Positions 44,693 to 53,870 of a stretch of 64,000 nt of DNA are shown in pieces. This DNA is from Pedobacter alluvionis. Lineage in GTDB: Bacteria; Bacteroidota; Bacteroidia; Sphingobacteriales; Sphingobacteriaceae. Made by a program: the position numbers and the translations under genes. The DNA is taken from contig NZ_RCCK01000016.1 in the NCBI RefSeq assembly GCF_003664035.1, positions 62,001-126,000 on the forward strand, written 5' to 3'. How positions within the stretch are numbered: position 1 is the stretch's first letter; each line of letters begins with the position of its first letter. The notes under the pieces were generated by a model. It was given only the letters and a program-made list of their open reading frames with translations. It was not told the origin of the DNA and did no database searches.

Positions 44693-46099
44693 ATGAAAAA
44701 TATGTTTGAAAAGAAAGTTTACCTTCAAAGAAGAGCAGCATTAAAATCAAAGATAAATTCGGGAATATTACTCTTTTTGGGTAATGAAGAGAGCCCGATG
44801 AATTATAAAGACAATACCTATCATTTTAGGCAGGATAGTACCTTTTTATATTATTTTGGGATCAGTGAGCCATCTTTGGGCGCTATTATCGACCTGGATG
44901 AAGATCAGTCCATTCTTTTTGGCGATGAAATGGGCATTGATGATATTGTATGGATGGGCAGGCAAAAAACACTCGAAGAAAAGAGTCTGGACGCTGGCCT
45001 AACCAAAGTTCTGCCTTTTGCGCAACTAAATACTTATCTTAAACAATACCAGGACAAAAATCGTGAGGTTCATTTTTTACCTCCTTACCGTGCTGAGAAT
45101 AAGATTAAATTGGCCAACTGGCTTAACCTGCCAATCGATCAACTTAAAGAAAAAGCTTCGCTAAACTTTATCAAAGCTGTTGTTGCACAACGGTCGGTTA
45201 AATCTGTCGAAGAAATTGAAGAGTTGGATCGTGCTGCAGCAATATCTGCCGATATTCATTTAATGGTGATGCAGCAGGCAAAACCTGGCATGTATGAACG
45301 CGAACTTGCTGCAAAAATTCAGGCTGCTGCGCTGGCTTCGGGTGGTAACCTGGCCTATCCGGTCATTTTGACCGTTCGCGGTGAAATTCTGCATAACCAC
45401 TACCATGGCAACCAACTTCAGGAAGGACAACTGGTTTTAAACGATTCCGGCGTAGAAACTGCTTTAGGTTATGCTGGCGATCTTACGCGTACTTTTCCGG
45501 TAGGCAAAAAGTTTAGCGCCGGGCAGAAAGATGTTTATGATATTGTATTGAATGCTTATACGCATGGCAAAGATATGCTGGCGCCGGGGGTAAGGTACTT
45601 AGATGTACATTTGGCTTCGTGTAAAATGCTGGCACAGGGTTTAAAAGATATTGGCCTGATGAAAGGTAATGTAGACGATGCCGTACAGGCTGGTGCACAT
45701 GCCATGTTTTTTCAATGTGGAACAGGGCATATGATGGGCTTAGATGTACACGATATGGAAGATTTAGGTGAGCAGTACGTAGGTTATACAGATGAGTTGA
45801 CTAAAAACACCTCCCAGTTCGGATTGAAATCGTTAAGGTTAGGCAAAGCGCTGGAAGCAGGTTATGTATTAACGGTAGAACCAGGTGTTTACATTATCCC
45901 GGAACTAATAGACCGATGGAAAGCCACTAACCAGTTTGCCGAATTTATTAACTACGATAAATTGGAGCAGTTCAGAAATTTTAGCGGCATTAGGGTCGAA
46001 GACGATTTTCTGGTGACCGAAAACGGAAGCCGGATGTTAGGGAAGCATTTAGCTTTAACTACAGATGAAATTGAATCGATTAGGAGCGAAGCTTATTAG
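44693..46099 (+). CDS. Aminopeptidase P family (M24B) peptidase with AMP_N domain
   Basis: 468 residues, cytosolic. The N-terminal AMP_N domain (about 5-135; SGILLFLGNEESPMNYKDN, DSTFLYYFG) is followed by an M24 domain with ligands in LNDSGVETALGYAGDLTRT (two Asp), GTGHMMGLDVHDME (His), TVEPGVYIIP (Glu) and GIRVEDDFLV (Glu). This is the classic bacterial aminopeptidase P/prolidase layout and differs from the long form at 38845. It releases residues next to proline, a likely feed for the proline/hydroxyproline genes downstream. Confidence 0.95.
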   Translation: MKNMFEKKVYLQRRAALKSKINSGILLFLGNEESPMNYKDNTYHFRQDSTFLYYFGISEPSLGAIIDLDEDQSILFGDEMGIDDIVWMGRQKTLEEKSLDAGLTKVLPFAQLNTYLKQYQDKNREVHFLPPYRAENKIKLANWLNLPIDQLKEKASLNFIKAVVAQRSVKSVEEIEELDRAAAISADIHLMVMQQAKPGMYERELAAKIQAAALASGGNLAYPVILTVRGEILHNHYHGNQLQEGQLVLNDSGVETALGYAGDLTRTFPVGKKFSAGQKDVYDIVLNAYTHGKDMLAPGVRYLDVHLASCKMLAQGLKDIGLMKGNVDDAVQAGAHAMFFQCGTGHMMGLDVHDMEDLGEQYVGYTDELTKNTSQFGLKSLRLGKALEAGYVLTVEPGVYIIPELIDRWKATNQFAEFINYDKLEQFRNFSGIRVEDDFLVTENGSRMLGKHLALTTDEIESIRSEAY

Positions 46100-46133
46100 T
46101 AACGTTGGTTATTTGGAATAACTGCTGTTTTTT

Positions 46134-46583
46134 GTTTTGGAGCGCAGGGTTTCTCGATTTTTTTAAAGATAGCCCCGACAGAAGCACAGAACTAGGGTTA
46201 AATAAACCTGATAGAACTGATGCTCCCGATTCTTCATCGGAGCAGGAGGGATAGCAGGACTACCGTAACCGATGAAAAGCTGCATTTGCTTTTCAAATTA
46301 ATATTTTGCTATTGCTTTTGGAGCGCAGGTCCATTCGATTTTTTTAAAGGATATTCCTGCCATCCGCTTTATCCCGATGCTAATTAAGTGCCGATTTATC
46401 GGTAAAGGATCGGAATGCCCGCTGCTGTCAGGGCTAGATACCTCGGCAGAAGCACAGAACCAGGGTTAAATAAACCTGATAGAACGGATGCTCCCGGTTC
46501 TTCATCGGAGCAGGAGGGATAGCAGGACTACCATAACCGATGAAAAACTGAAACTGCTTTTTAAATTAATAATACGCTATTGC
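46134..46583. repeat. Two direct repeat units before the M1 peptidase gene
   Basis: A 137-bp block at 46179-46315 recurs at 46447-46583 with few changes; both start CAGAAGCACAGAAC and end GCTATTGC. A lead-in, TTTTGGAGCGCAGG then TTCGATTTTTTTAAAG, precedes each (about 46134 and 46316), and the second unit carries an extra segment of about 90 bp. Within each block TCTTCATCGG and CCGATGAA are inverted. The second copy ends 23 bp before the M1 start codon and so may supply its promoter or leader. No reading frame is conserved. Confidence 0.8.
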
Positions 46584-46606
46584 AACATGATAACCAGCAA
46601 AAAGAT

Positions 46607-48277
46607 ATGAAAAAAATAACCTCCTTAACCCTAATCTTCTTAACGTTTAAGACCCTGCTTTTTGCACAAAACCCCAAAAAGGTTTACACTTTGGCCGATA
46701 CCTTAAGGGGAAGCTTAAATGCCGAACGGACCTGGTGGGATGTACAGCGTTACGAACTTTCGGTTAAGCCCGATTACAATGATAAGAGCATAACAGGCTC
46801 AAATAAAATCGTTTACAAAGTAGTGCAGCACAATAATGGTAATACCCGTATGCAGATCGATTTACAGGAGCCATTAATCATTGATAGTGTTTTATATAAT
46901 GGCGGTTCAAAGGTAAAATTCGAACATGTCGGCAGTGTCTGGTATGTACATGTGCCTGCGCAAAAGTTATCGGCGCTGAATAATGTCCATATATTTTACC
47001 ATGGAAAAGTACACCAGGCCAAAAGAGCACCCTGGGATGGTGGTTTTATTTTTACTACCGATTCGCTTTCGCGTCCGTGGATGACAGTAGCCTGCCAGGG
47101 CTTGGGCGCTTCGGTTTGGTATCCAAATAAGGATCATCAAAGCGACGAGCCTAATTTGGGTGCATCTTTAACCATGACTGTTCCGGATACATTGGTAGCA
47201 GTAGGTAACGGGCGCCTGGTATTTAAAAAAGATAACCACGATGGTACCACGACCTATCAGTACAATGTTAAAAATCCAATCAGTAATTATTGCATTATCC
47301 CTTACATAGGTAAGTATGTTAATTTTAAGGAGAAATATGCAGGCGAAAAAGGTGCCCTTGATGTGAATTATTGGGTGCTTGATTACAATTACCCAAAGGC
47401 TAAAACCTACATGCCGGATCAGGTGCATAAAATGATGAAAAGTATGGAGCATTGGTTTGGCCCATATCCTTTTTATGAAGATGGTTATCAGTTAATCGAT
47501 GCTTCGCATACGGGTATGGAGCATCAATCGGCAGTTTCTTATGGCAATGGTTACAAGTTTGGCTATAGAGGCAGAGATATGTCTGGCAACGGCTGGGGTT
47601 TGAAATGGGATTTTATCATTATTCACGAAAGCGGACACGAATGGTTCGGCAACAACATTACCACCAACGATCTGGCCGATATGTGGGTGCACGAAGGTTT
47701 TACTAACTACAGCGAAACCCTTTTTGTCGATTATATTTTTGGTAATCAGGCTGGAAATGAATACAATTTTGGCATTAGAAAAGGCATCAAAAATGATAGC
47801 CCGATTATCCCCCCTTATGGTGTAAATGCACAAGGCAGTGGCGATATGTATCCAAAAGGAGGTAACATGCTGCATTCCATCAGGCATAGTTTAAATAACG
47901 ACGAACTTTTTAGAGCCATATTGCGTGGGCTTAACCAAACCTTTTACCACCAAACGGTAACCACTGCGCAAATCGAAAATTATGTTTCTAAAAAAGCAGG
48001 TTATAATTTTTCAAAGGTTTTTGATCAATATTTACGTACGGTACAGGTTCCCACTTTTGAATACTATCTTAAAGATGGTAAAGCCTTTTACCGGTATAGC
48101 GATTGTGTTAAGGGCTTCAATTTGCCTTTAAGTGTTAAAAAAGAAGGAATTAAACCGCTTAAAATTATTCCTTCACAAAACTGGCAGCAGGTTACGTTAG
48201 CCAAAGGGCAGGATGCACTTTTTACAAAACCGGCTATTGAATTTATGTACTACCTTCAGGTGAAAAACACAAAATAA
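46607..48277 (+). CDS. Secreted M1 family metallopeptidase
   Basis: 556 residues from ATG 46607 (signal peptide MKKITSLTLIFLTFKTLLF, cleavage at AQ); a TTG at 46580 would only add hydrophilic residues. An N-terminal beta-sandwich (ERTWWDVQRYELSVKPDYN) precedes a thermolysin-like domain with the M1 substrate loop as GMEHQS where GxMEN is common, the zinc motif HESGHEW (H340, E341, H344) and a downstream HEGFTNYSE for the third ligand. It lacks the large C-terminal helical domain of long M1 aminopeptidases. It probably releases N-terminal residues from peptides in the periplasm. Confidence 0.93.
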   Translation: MKKITSLTLIFLTFKTLLFAQNPKKVYTLADTLRGSLNAERTWWDVQRYELSVKPDYNDKSITGSNKIVYKVVQHNNGNTRMQIDLQEPLIIDSVLYNGGSKVKFEHVGSVWYVHVPAQKLSALNNVHIFYHGKVHQAKRAPWDGGFIFTTDSLSRPWMTVACQGLGASVWYPNKDHQSDEPNLGASLTMTVPDTLVAVGNGRLVFKKDNHDGTTTYQYNVKNPISNYCIIPYIGKYVNFKEKYAGEKGALDVNYWVLDYNYPKAKTYMPDQVHKMMKSMEHWFGPYPFYEDGYQLIDASHTGMEHQSAVSYGNGYKFGYRGRDMSGNGWGLKWDFIIIHESGHEWFGNNITTNDLADMWVHEGFTNYSETLFVDYIFGNQAGNEYNFGIRKGIKNDSPIIPPYGVNAQGSGDMYPKGGNMLHSIRHSLNNDELFRAILRGLNQTFYHQTVTTAQIENYVSKKAGYNFSKVFDQYLRTVQVPTFEYYLKDGKAFYRYSDCVKGFNLPLSVKKEGIKPLKIIPSQNWQQVTLAKGQDALFTKPAIEFMYYLQVKNTK

Positions 48278-48482
48278 TCATTTTGAAATAAAAAGGGAAG
48301 GAGGACGTTCTCTATCTAGCTGATTTTAAAGGTATTCTTGTTTGAGGTGTTAGCTTTTTTATGGTATCTAATTTCTTTTACAAATGCTCCAGGCTTTTTC
48401 TAATTAAATCTGTCTGATTGAAATGGCGTATTTATGACCAATATCGGTTAAAATACAACAATATTGAAGTTTGGTAATTCCC

Positions 48483-48490
48483 TAACTTTG
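48483..48490 (+). promoter_or_regulatory. Candidate -7 box (TAACTTTG) for the hydroxyproline operon
   Basis: TAACTTTG matches TAnnTTTG, with TTG at 48464-48466 slightly closer than the usual -33 spacing. The implied leader of about 115 bp holds an inverted repeat ATCCGG / CCGGAT (about 48549-48574) followed by a T-rich run, which might be an operator or attenuator. Otherwise the gap from 48278 is AT-rich and featureless. Confidence 0.4.
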
Positions 48491-48612
48491 AATATCGTTT
48501 ATATGATTCTATCTTCGATAATCTGATTAAATGATGCTTGCCAATTACATCCGGTTTTGGATTAATGGCCGGATTAATTTTTTAAAATATTTATTAAAAC
48601 ATAAACATTACA

Positions 48613-49530
48613 ATGGGTATCAAATGGACTGGGGTTTTCCCTGCTGTAACTACTAAATTTACAGCAAATGATGAGTTAGATTTTCCGGCTTTCGATTTAA
48701 ATATCGAAGCGCAATTAGAAGCAGGTGCTGAAGGGATAATTTTAGGTGGATCGCTTGGTGAAGCCAGTGTATTAACCGATGAGGAAAAGTTTGGTCTTTT
48801 ATCGCATACCTTAACCGTGGTAAATGGTCGCGTGCCGGTTTTATTGAACATTGCCGAGTCAACTACAAAAAAAGCAATCGAAGTAGCTCAAAAAGCCGAA
48901 TCGCTTGGTGCGCAAGGTTTAATGTTGTTGCCGCCAATGCGCTACAATGCTGCTCCAGACGAAACCTTGGCCTTTTTTGGTGCCATTGCTGAAAGCACAA
49001 GCCTGCCGATCATGATTTATAACAATCCTGTTGATTATAAAATCGAGGTAACTTTAGATATGTTCGAGGTTTTGACCAAATACGATAATATACAGGCGAT
49101 CAAAGAATCAACAAGAGATGTGTCAAATGTAACGCGGTTAATCAACCGTTTTGGCGACCGTTTCAAAATCTTTACCGGAGTAGATCCATTAGCGATGGAA
49201 AGCATTGTGATGGGTGCACACGGATGGGTTGCGGGTTTGGTTGATGCTTTCCCAAGAGAAACCGTTGCTATTTTCAGATTGATTAAAGAAAATCGCATTG
49301 CTGAAGCACTAACGATTTACCGTTGGTTTTTACCTGTGCTTGAGTTGGATATTCATGCGAAATTGGTGCAATACATTAAACTCGCAGAGGTTGCAACAGG
49401 ATTAGGAACCGAAGCCGTTCGTGCACCACGCTTACCATTAAGTGGCGCAGAAAGAGAGAAAGTATTAAAAATTATTAATGATGCACTAGCTGTTCGTCCG
49501 GAACTACCTGCAGGTAGCTGGGGGAAATAG
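48613..49530 (+). CDS. DapA-family lyase, probable pyrroline-4-hydroxy-2-carboxylate deaminase
   Basis: 305 residues of the dihydrodipicolinate synthase/N-acetylneuraminate lyase superfamily: Schiff-base Lys164 (IQAIKESTRD), catalytic Tyr136 (IMIYNNPVD) and the GGSLGEASVLTDEEK loop. In the trans-4-hydroxyproline pathway such an enzyme turns 1-pyrroline-4-hydroxy-2-carboxylate into 2-oxoglutarate semialdehyde and ammonia. The specific function is taken from the neighbours, which encode the enzymes before and after that step; lysine biosynthesis is unlikely in this setting. First gene of the operon, with 14 bp to the next. Confidence 0.85.
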   Translation: MGIKWTGVFPAVTTKFTANDELDFPAFDLNIEAQLEAGAEGIILGGSLGEASVLTDEEKFGLLSHTLTVVNGRVPVLLNIAESTTKKAIEVAQKAESLGAQGLMLLPPMRYNAAPDETLAFFGAIAESTSLPIMIYNNPVDYKIEVTLDMFEVLTKYDNIQAIKESTRDVSNVTRLINRFGDRFKIFTGVDPLAMESIVMGAHGWVAGLVDAFPRETVAIFRLIKENRIAEALTIYRWFLPVLELDIHAKLVQYIKLAEVATGLGTEAVRAPRLPLSGAEREKVLKIINDALAVRPELPAGSWGK

Positions 49531-49544
49531 TTTAAAAACCAAAT

Positions 49545-51131
49545 ATGAACGGGAAAAATATTGTAGCCAGCACTTATAGTGAAATTAATGAAAAAAGCCT
49601 TAAAGCTGTTAATCCCGCAACGGGATTAACGCTTGATGGTGAATTTTTTAAAGCGAACGAAAACCTGGTTGATGAGGCTTTAAAATCAGCAACATCGGCT
49701 TTCCAAAGTTATAGAAATCTAAACAAAGACCTTAAAGCAGCTTTTTTAAATGCCATTGCCGATGAAATCGCCAATCTTGGCGAGGAACTGGTAAACAGGG
49801 CTTCGGCAGAAAGTGGTTTGCCTTTAGGTCGTTTACAGGGTGAATTGGGCAGAACTACTGGCCAATTAAGGTTATTTGCCAATTTAGTTGCAGAAGGCTC
49901 TTGGGTTGATGCCATTATTGACACCGCATTACCTGAAAGACAACCTTTACCGCGACCTGATATCAGGAGAATGCTGATCCCAATCGGACCGGTAGTAGTT
50001 TTTGGTGCAAGTAATTTTCCGCTTGCTTTTTCAGTTGCAGGTGGCGATACCGCATCAGCACTAGCTTCTGGTTGCCCTGTAGTTGTGAAAGCTCATCCCG
50101 CACATTACGGAACCAGTGCTTTGGTAGGTGGTGCCATTATTAAAGCTGCAGAAAAAACAGGAATGCCTAAAGGTGTTTTCTCTTTGTTGTATGATGATGG
50201 TTATACCATTGGCGCTGGCCTGGTTCAGCATCCGTTAACTAAAGCAGTAACTTTTACAGGTTCGTTTAAAGGTGGAATGGCCTTAATTAATCTTGCTCAA
50301 CAGCGCGAACAACCTATTCCGGTTTTTGCCGAAATGGGAAGTATTAACCCGGTAATCTTTCTTCCGCTGGCCATAGAAAATCAGGCAGAAGAACTGGCTA
50401 AAAAATATGCCGCCTCTATTACCCTGGGCGCCGGTCAGTTTTGTACTAACCCAGGTTTATTGTTAGCAGTACAATCACCTGCACTCGAAAATTTTAAAGC
50501 CGTTTTAAAAGAAGCTATTTCAACTATTCCTTCGGCAACCATGCTTACTGAAGGTATTGCCAATAATTATGGTAAACTTTCTGCCGGGGTAGTAAACGAA
50601 AGCGGTGTTGCCCTTTTATCGGCATCAACCGTAAAAAATACCGAGCTTCAAAATCAATCAGAAGCTAAAATTGCTCAGGTAAGTGCTGCCGATTTTATTA
50701 AAAATCCAAAACTCCGTGAAGAAATTTTCGGTCCGTACTCGTTATTGGTTGTTGCTCAGGATCGTGCAGAACTAGAGCAGGCTATTGAAGTTTTGGAAGG
50801 ACAGCTTACTGTAACCTTAATGGCCGAAAAACAGGAACTTCAGCATTACCAGACTTTGGTAAATAAGTTGACTGATAGAACCGGAAGAATTATACTGAAT
50901 GGTGTGCCTACAGGCGTAGAAGTTTGTGCGGCCATGCAACACGGTGGACCATTTCCGGCTACTAACGATAGCCGTTTTACTTCTGTTGGTTCTACTGCAA
51001 TCAATCGTTTTGTAAGGCCATTGGCTTACCAGGATTGGGAACAGGAATTATTGCCAGATGAATTGAAAGATGGTAATCCATTGGATATTTTCAGAACGGT
51101 AAATCAAAAATTAACGAAATCTCATGAGTAA
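49545..51131 (+). CDS. Probable 2-oxoglutarate semialdehyde (2,5-dioxovalerate) dehydrogenase
   Basis: 528 residues of the aldehyde dehydrogenase superfamily. Catalytic Cys300 lies in GAGQFCTNPG, the general-base Glu in FAEMGSINPV, and the cofactor-binding region includes VVFGASNFPLAFSVAGGDTA. The FCTNPG and GSINPV forms are those of the 2-oxoglutarate semialdehyde dehydrogenases rather than of broad-range ALDHs. It would oxidise the product of the preceding gene to 2-oxoglutarate with NAD(P)+. It overlaps the epimerase gene by 8 bp. Confidence 0.9.
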   Translation: MNGKNIVASTYSEINEKSLKAVNPATGLTLDGEFFKANENLVDEALKSATSAFQSYRNLNKDLKAAFLNAIADEIANLGEELVNRASAESGLPLGRLQGELGRTTGQLRLFANLVAEGSWVDAIIDTALPERQPLPRPDIRRMLIPIGPVVVFGASNFPLAFSVAGGDTASALASGCPVVVKAHPAHYGTSALVGGAIIKAAEKTGMPKGVFSLLYDDGYTIGAGLVQHPLTKAVTFTGSFKGGMALINLAQQREQPIPVFAEMGSINPVIFLPLAIENQAEELAKKYAASITLGAGQFCTNPGLLLAVQSPALENFKAVLKEAISTIPSATMLTEGIANNYGKLSAGVVNESGVALLSASTVKNTELQNQSEAKIAQVSAADFIKNPKLREEIFGPYSLLVVAQDRAELEQAIEVLEGQLTVTLMAEKQELQHYQTLVNKLTDRTGRIILNGVPTGVEVCAAMQHGGPFPATNDSRFTSVGSTAINRFVRPLAYQDWEQELLPDELKDGNPLDIFRTVNQKLTKSHE

Positions 51132-52125
51132 AACTTTTTTTTGTGTAGATGCCCATACATGCGGAAATCCGGTTAGATTAGTTGCAGGTGGAGGACCTCA
51201 GCTTATTGGCTCAAACATGAGCGAAAAGCGTCAGCATTTTCTGAAAGAATTTGATTGGATCAGAAAAGGTTTAATGTTCGAACCTCGTGGACATGATATG
51301 ATGTCGGGTAGTATTCTTTATCCGCCTCACGACCCTGCTAATGATGTAGCTGTACTTTTTATCGAAACCAGTGGCTGCCTCCCGATGTGTGGACATGGTA
51401 CAATTGGCACAATCACCATTGCTATTGAAGAAGGACTGATCCAACCGAAAATACCAGGGGTGATCAGAATGGAAGCGCCAGCCGGACTGGTATTGATTGA
51501 ATACAAACAGGAAGGGAAAAAAGTAAAGTCTGTTAAGCTGAAAAATGTGGCGTCTTACCTGGCTGCTGAAAGTCTTCAGGTAGAGTGCCCTGATTTAGGC
51601 ACACTTACTTTCGATGTAGCTTATGGTGGCAATTTTTATGCAATCGTTGATCCACAGGAGAATTTCCCCGGACTGGAAAACTACACCGCTTCGCAACTGA
51701 TTAACTGGAGCCAGATCATAAGGAAACGGATTAATGAACTTTACAGCTTCGTTCATCCACAAGACCCTACGATAAATGGCTGTAGCCATATCTTGTGGAC
51801 AGGAAAAACAATAGATCCTACATCAACAGCCAGGAATGCAGTTTTTTATGGTGATAAAGCCATCGATCGTTCGCCATGTGGTACGGGTACCTCAGCCCGT
51901 TTGGCACAGTGGTTTGCTAAAGGAAAACTAAAACAGGGAGAGGATTTTATCCATGAAAGTTTTATAGGCAGCAAGTTTATTGGAAGAGTAGAAGAGGTTG
52001 TAGACCTGAACGGAATTAAAGCCATTATACCAAGTGTAGAGGGCTGGGCAAAGGTTTACGGCTACAATACTATAAAAATCGATGCCGAAGATGATCCGTA
52101 TGCCTACGGATTTCAGGTGATTTAA
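51124..52125 (+). CDS. 4-hydroxyproline 2-epimerase (proline racemase family)
   Basis: 333 residues of PF05544. The opening VDAHTCGNPVRLVAGG is typical, and both catalytic Cys are present: C89 in LPMCGHGTIG and C252 in DRSPCGTGTSARLA. Two Cys indicate a racemase/epimerase; trans-3-hydroxyproline dehydratases carry Thr at the second site. It would convert trans-4-hydroxy-L-proline to cis-4-hydroxy-D-proline, the first step of the pathway. Proline racemase activity is the alternative; the neighbouring enzymes favour hydroxyproline. Confidence 0.9.
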   Translation: MSKTFFCVDAHTCGNPVRLVAGGGPQLIGSNMSEKRQHFLKEFDWIRKGLMFEPRGHDMMSGSILYPPHDPANDVAVLFIETSGCLPMCGHGTIGTITIAIEEGLIQPKIPGVIRMEAPAGLVLIEYKQEGKKVKSVKLKNVASYLAAESLQVECPDLGTLTFDVAYGGNFYAIVDPQENFPGLENYTASQLINWSQIIRKRINELYSFVHPQDPTINGCSHILWTGKTIDPTSTARNAVFYGDKAIDRSPCGTGTSARLAQWFAKGKLKQGEDFIHESFIGSKFIGRVEEVVDLNGIKAIIPSVEGWAKVYGYNTIKIDAEDDPYAYGFQVI

Positions 52126-52165
52126 TTAGTTTTTAAAAAGAATATCAGCAGTATAAATTAAAAGC

Positions 52166-53407
52166 ATGTCGAAAATATTAATTATAGGTGGTGGAATAGT
52201 AGGTTTAACTTCAGCATATTACTTGCAGAAAAGAGGCTACGAAGTAACAATTTTGGATAAAGGAGATATTACCGACAATTGCTCATTTGGTAATGCTGGC
52301 ATGATTGTTCCAAGCCATTTTGTTCCTTTGGCTGCACCCGGAATGATCAAGCAGGGGATCCGTTGGATGTTCGACAGCAAAAGCCCCTTTTATGTTCGCC
52401 CATCTTTAAATATGAACCTCGTTAATTGGGGTTTGAAATTTATGAAACATGCTACGGCAAAACATGTAAGCCAGGCGGCAGTCCCATTACGCGATTTATC
52501 TTTACTGAGCAAAAAACTATATGAAGGCCTGGCAAAAGAGTCTGATTTCGATTTTGAATTAACCAATAATGGTATTCTGGCATTTTATAAAACAGAAAAA
52601 GCAGGAGAAGAAGAAGCACATTTAGCTGCAAGGGCAATTGAACTGGGCCTGGACATGGCGGTACTAACCGCCGACGAATGTCGCGCTTTACAACCAGATT
52701 TAAAGTTAGATGTTTTAGGAGCGGTACATTATCGTTGCGATGCACACCTTTATCCAACAAAGTTGATGAATGCTTTGCTTAAGTATTTATTAAACAATGG
52801 AGTTAAAATAGTGCATAATAAAGAAGTTGATAAAATTGAAACGGCAGGTAATCGCATTACAAAGGTTTTTACAGGTGATATCGCCTGGGAAGCCGATCAG
52901 TATGTTCTGGCAACTGGTTCTTGGTCGCCTGCTGTGGCTAAAATGGCCGATATTAAAATATCTTTAATGCCCGGAAAAGGTTACTCTTTTATGGAGCCTG
53001 AACCTCAGCAGCGTTTAACTATTCCGGCATTGTTATGTGAAGCCAGGGTAGCCATAACACCAATGAACGGTCAGATCAGATATGGTGGTACGATGGAGCT
53101 GGATAAAATCAATACCCGGATCAATATGCAAAGAGTTAAAGGGATTGTAGAGTCGGTTCCGGCATATTTTCCCGATTTAAAACCTGTGGTTCCTGCAGAG
53201 AAAGATATCTGGTATGGTTTCCGTCCTTCATCGCCTGATGGTTTGCCATACATTGGCAGAAGTGAAAAAAGAGAAAATCTAATCATTGCTACCGGCCACG
53301 GGATGATGGGTTTAAGTTTAGGGCCAGCAACAGGTTTGTTGGTTAGCCAGATTGCTTCAGGCATGGCCACTGATCTGAAAATGGAACCATACAGAGTAGT
53401 GCGATAG
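52166..53407 (+). CDS. FAD-dependent D-hydroxyproline (D-amino acid) dehydrogenase, DadA-like
   Basis: 413 residues of the DAO superfamily with an N-terminal Rossmann fold (KILIIGGGIVGLTSAYYLQK; GGGIVG at 8-13), DAHLYPTKLM and the C-terminal FAD block YGFRPSSPDGLPYIGR with IIATGHGMMGLSLGPATG. It would oxidise cis-4-hydroxy-D-proline to the pyrroline carboxylate used by the DapA-like enzyme. It follows the epimerase by 40 bp and is the last gene of the operon. General D-amino acid dehydrogenase activity cannot be ruled out. Confidence 0.88.
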   Translation: MSKILIIGGGIVGLTSAYYLQKRGYEVTILDKGDITDNCSFGNAGMIVPSHFVPLAAPGMIKQGIRWMFDSKSPFYVRPSLNMNLVNWGLKFMKHATAKHVSQAAVPLRDLSLLSKKLYEGLAKESDFDFELTNNGILAFYKTEKAGEEEAHLAARAIELGLDMAVLTADECRALQPDLKLDVLGAVHYRCDAHLYPTKLMNALLKYLLNNGVKIVHNKEVDKIETAGNRITKVFTGDIAWEADQYVLATGSWSPAVAKMADIKISLMPGKGYSFMEPEPQQRLTIPALLCEARVAITPMNGQIRYGGTMELDKINTRINMQRVKGIVESVPAYFPDLKPVVPAEKDIWYGFRPSSPDGLPYIGRSEKRENLIIATGHGMMGLSLGPATGLLVSQIASGMATDLKMEPYRVVR

Positions 53408-53450
53408 TATAATAAGGAAGGCAAGGTTCCTGGGATGCGTCGCCCTGTTA

Positions 53451-53645
53451 GTCGGGATTTGTAATCCCGTCTCCATTAGTCCTTTACCAGTGGATTGAAA
53501 ATCCCCAGTACTTCGGTCTGGATTACAAATCCAGACCAGCATATTTGTATATATCTAAGATGTCTGTATGACTAACTCTGTTAGTCGGGATTTGTAATCC
53601 CGACTCCATTATATTTCAATTCTTTACCGATGGATTGAAAATCCA
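53451..53645. repeat. Cluster of REP-like palindromes (GGGATTTGTAATCCC type)
   Basis: Five palindromes: GTCGGGATTTGTAATCCCGT (53451-53470), TGGATTGAAAATCCCCA (53491-53507), a 23-bp GGTCTGGATT-ACA-AATCCAGACC (53515-53537), GTCGGGATTTGTAATCCCGA (53584-53603) and TGGATTGAAAATCCA (53631-53645). The first two are repeated in order as the last two. This is the form of REP sequences moved by REP-associated transposases in Bacteroidetes. They lie in the gap between the hydroxyproline operon and the AraC gene and could act as bidirectional terminators. Confidence 0.8.
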
Positions 53646-53870
53646 CTTGTGTGTTGGTTCGATTCTAATTTAAATTAATCTTTTATGCATTACCTTATAA
53701 TTGGTTAACTAGATATGTAGTAATTATTTGCCGCAGAATTCATAATTAAATCCGTCGTATATTATCAAATTATAGCAGGATTTTAACCTTATTTAGGTTT
53801 TATTGGTTTATTTGAGTTAATATTCATACATTCAATTCATAATCAACAACCAAACCGAACTAACTGAATC

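Noticed and set aside
46134..46583. Riboswitch-like leader for the M1 peptidase gene
   Set aside because: The structure is explained by a duplicated block; no known aptamer consensus was recognised.
48613..49530. Lysine-biosynthesis DapA
   Set aside because: Family fits, but the operon is for hydroxyproline catabolism and contains no other lysine gene, so the catabolic deaminase is preferred.
53451..53645. Possible CRISPR-like array
   Set aside because: The repeated words are short palindromes with unequal spacing and only two periods; no cas gene is near.
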